Positions 7,166-8,526 of a DNA stretch of 8,526 nucleotides are shown here, in pieces. Every line of letters starts with the position of its first letter. The stretch's first letter is position 1. The translations under genes were made by a program, and so were the position numbers. This stretch comes from an uncultured Rhodospirillaceae bacterium (lineage in GTDB: Bacteria > Pseudomonadota > Alphaproteobacteria > Rhodospirillales > UBA2165): assembly GCA_913041095.1 (NCBI GenBank), contig CAJWIB010000098.1, positions 1 through 8,526 of the forward strand, given 5' to 3'. Below the pieces are notes generated by a model. The model saw only the letters and a list, made by a program, of their open reading frames with translations. It had not been told where the DNA came from and did no database searches.

Positions 7166-8431
7166 ATGACCAAACTAATTCACCTTGATGAAGAGAAAAA
7201 AATATCAATTTATCCTCGTACATACAAGATGGGTACGAATTGGTATGCACGATTTCTCATAGATAAACGAGAACTTATAAATGGTAATCGCTACCATAGA
7301 GTCAGTTTAAAGACACAGGATGAAGAAAGTGCAAAAAAGATAGCTCTTCAAAAGTTTGCAGAACTAACTGTTTTTCAAAACAACGATATTGTAATCAACA
7401 ATGTTACTGTGGATGTTGGTATTCAAAAGTTTATGAAAGATTTTGAAGAGAAAATGAAACAAGGTCTTAACGGTTACTCAAAAGGTATGTTTCATTTATA
7501 TCAAAAACACGTTCTAAATTATTGGCCCAGATATATTGGTCACAGGAATCTTTCAACAGTCACCAATACAGATTTTAGAAATTATGAGGGTTGGAGAAGA
7601 AAGAATCCTGTTGGAAGTTACTCTGGTCAAAAGACTGTCAGTAATGCCACGTTGAAACATGACATAAATTGTATGAAAACTATTATACGATGGTGCCTTG
7701 AAAATAATTTACACAGAGGACAACCAATTAGTTTCGTCTTTAAAATGGGAGTAAGAAACAGACGTAGTGCATTTACTCTTCAACAATACAGAAGAATAAC
7801 AACTTATATGAGAACGAAAGAGTATTTTGTTGTTGGTAAGATGGGTAATGACAGTCGCATTATTCGTCATCGTAAAATGTTGAAAGAATATTTTTTGTTT
7901 CTTTGTAACAGTGGTCTTCGTGTTGGAGAAGCCCGACAACTCAAATGGAAAGATGTAACTTTTGAAAAAACTGAAACTGGTAAAAGTTTTGTTCGCATAC
8001 AAGTTTCTCGCAAAACTAAAACAGGGAAACTTTTAAGAGATAGAGAACGCATTGGTAGAAGTACTGCATCTAAATGTCTCCAAAGATTACGAGATGAAAG
8101 AGATGATAATTTTGAACGTGAAGACTATGTATTTTGTAACCCAGAAGGACAGGTGATTGGTGAGTTTAGAGAAGGATTTGCTGCATTACTAAAAGAGGCT
8201 TCTGCATACATTCCAAAATCAGGTGGTGAGAAAATTGACTGCGAATATGATAATGATGGTAAGAAACTTACACCTTATTGTTGCAGACATACCTACATTA
8301 CCTTCCAACTTAGATTTAAGAAAAATAGTGATATTTACGCAATCGCATCAAATTGTGCTACATCAGTTCAAATGATTGAGGCGTATTACAGTGATACTCG
8401 TGCAGAGGATTTCATTGAGAAACTGATATAG
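7166..8431 (+). CDS. Tyrosine recombinase (phage-type integrase)
   Basis: A 421-residue protein of usual integrase length. Residues 15-70 look like an arm-binding N-terminal domain (YPRTYKMGTNWYARF, then VSLKTQDEESAKKIA). About 80-195 is the core-binding helical domain, and the catalytic domain begins near 200. Catalytic box I is SGLRVGEARQLKW with Arg252, and the beta-hairpin lysine is in SRKTKTGK (Lys283 or Lys285). Box II is TPYCCRHTYIT with Arg374, where the usual His of HxxR is Tyr371. The C-terminal part ATSVQMIEAYYSD supplies the nucleophile, probably Tyr408, and the usual LGH histidine is replaced (Thr399 region). Such substitutions occur in integrases of the GTSvqmIekhY type, so the enzyme may be active. 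A TGA lies one codon before the ATG, so no earlier start exists; there is no visible ribosome binding site, and Met22 is an alternative. Low GC and AGA codons mark it as foreign. It is divergent from the oxoprolinase gene. Confidence 0.88.
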   Translation: MTKLIHLDEEKKISIYPRTYKMGTNWYARFLIDKRELINGNRYHRVSLKTQDEESAKKIALQKFAELTVFQNNDIVINNVTVDVGIQKFMKDFEEKMKQGLNGYSKGMFHLYQKHVLNYWPRYIGHRNLSTVTNTDFRNYEGWRRKNPVGSYSGQKTVSNATLKHDINCMKTIIRWCLENNLHRGQPISFVFKMGVRNRRSAFTLQQYRRITTYMRTKEYFVVGKMGNDSRIIRHRKMLKEYFLFLCNSGLRVGEARQLKWKDVTFEKTETGKSFVRIQVSRKTKTGKLLRDRERIGRSTASKCLQRLRDERDDNFEREDYVFCNPEGQVIGEFREGFAALLKEASAYIPKSGGEKIDCEYDNDGKKLTPYCCRHTYITFQLRFKKNSDIYAIASNCATSVQMIEAYYSDTRAEDFIEKLI

Positions 8432-8440
8432 ATAATCATT

Positions 8441-8470
8441 TATTTCACTAAACAAAGTTTCTTTGAAATA
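8441..8470 (+). terminator. Possible AT-rich terminator hairpin after the integrase
   Basis: Ten bases after the integrase stop, TATTTCA (8441-8447) pairs with TGAAATA (8464-8470). Inside, AAAC (8450-8453) pairs with GTTT (8457-8460) around an AAA loop. A T-rich but interrupted stretch follows. The stem has few GC pairs and no clean U-tract, so it would be weak. Confidence 0.3.
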
Positions 8471-8495
8471 TTATTGTTATTTTGGTGTTTTATGA

Positions 8496-8518
8496 ACTTT
8501 TTTTCATATTTCATCCGT
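8496..8518. repeat. Weak possible att repeat matching the oxoprolinase start
   Basis: ACTTTTTTTC at 8496-8505 is identical to 7024-7033. Both are followed by TTCAT and CCGT (8510-8518; 7041-7045 and 7047-7050), with small length differences between. On the minus strand both copies read ACGG or ACGGT, then ATGAA and an A-rich start. This is where an integrase-made direct repeat flanking a short segment could be, but the match is largely a run of T in AT-rich DNA and may be chance. Confidence 0.22.
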
Positions 8519-8526
8519 TTTGCAGG

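Larger units (their letters stand above)
7060..8526. mobile_element. Integrase-bearing foreign segment, right end not seen
   Basis: From about 7060 the sequence becomes much more AT-rich than the AsmA, MFS and oxoprolinase genes, and arginine is often encoded by AGA instead of CGN. The only gene is a tyrosine recombinase pointing to the right edge. Together this suggests one end of an integrated element or a degraded island. No tRNA lies at the boundary. The left limit is estimated from composition, and the right limit may lie beyond the window or, less likely, at the weak repeat at 8496-8518. Confidence 0.5.

Noticed and set aside
8491..8508. TATGAA/TTCATA hairpin as a terminator
   Set aside because: A six-pair stem with a single GC pair and a T-rich loop is not stable enough to be called.
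1..8526. tRNA or other RNA genes, CRISPR array, toxin-antitoxin or defence genes
   Set aside because: I looked mainly at the spacers and the integrase flank and saw no cloverleaf-like sequence, regularly spaced repeats or matching gene families.

Overview
The window looks like a piece of a proteobacterial chromosome, perhaps alphaproteobacterial; the assignment is an impression from gene content (AsmA-family protein, EntS-like MFS carrier, fused 5-oxoprolinase), not a demonstrated placement. Positions 1 to about 7045 have one style: moderately GC-rich coding DNA with CGN arginine codons. From about 7060 to the right edge the DNA becomes visibly AT-rich and arginine is often AGA. That segment carries a phage-type integrase and is most likely acquired DNA.

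Layout. (i) 1-1527, minus strand: an AsmA-family envelope protein with its 3' end cut by the window edge. It starts at a TTG that has a good ribosome binding site. (ii) 1528-1872: an AT-rich spacer with a candidate asmA promoter and an inverted repeat, but no convincing gene. (iii) 1876-2136, plus strand: the orphaned C-terminal end of an MFS transporter, joined by an ATGA stop/start overlap to (iv) 2133-3416, a complete 427-residue MFS transporter of the EntS/MFS_3 type. The two look like a former tandem pair whose first member lost most of its body. (v) 3443-7045, minus strand: a complete 1200-residue fused HyuA-HyuB 5-oxoprolinase/hydantoinase, convergent with the MFS gene. Directly after its stop is an in-frame 30-bp echo of its last ten codons, differing mostly by synonymous changes and ending in a stop that overlaps the MFS stop. 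(vi) 7046-7165: a divergent AT-rich spacer with four TKACACTT direct repeats at roughly helical-turn spacing. (vii) 7166-8431, plus strand: a tyrosine recombinase, followed by a possible hairpin and the right edge.

Functionally, the MFS carrier and the oxoprolinase are ordinary housekeeping or accessory metabolism genes, and nothing shows that they work together. The most interesting parts are scars of genome change: the MFS remnant, the duplicated tail of the oxoprolinase, and the integrase boundary next to the oxoprolinase start, with its repeat cluster and a weak candidate att repeat. I saw no rRNA, tRNA, CRISPR array, toxin-antitoxin pair or defence gene. I did not find a convincing new multi-gene system.
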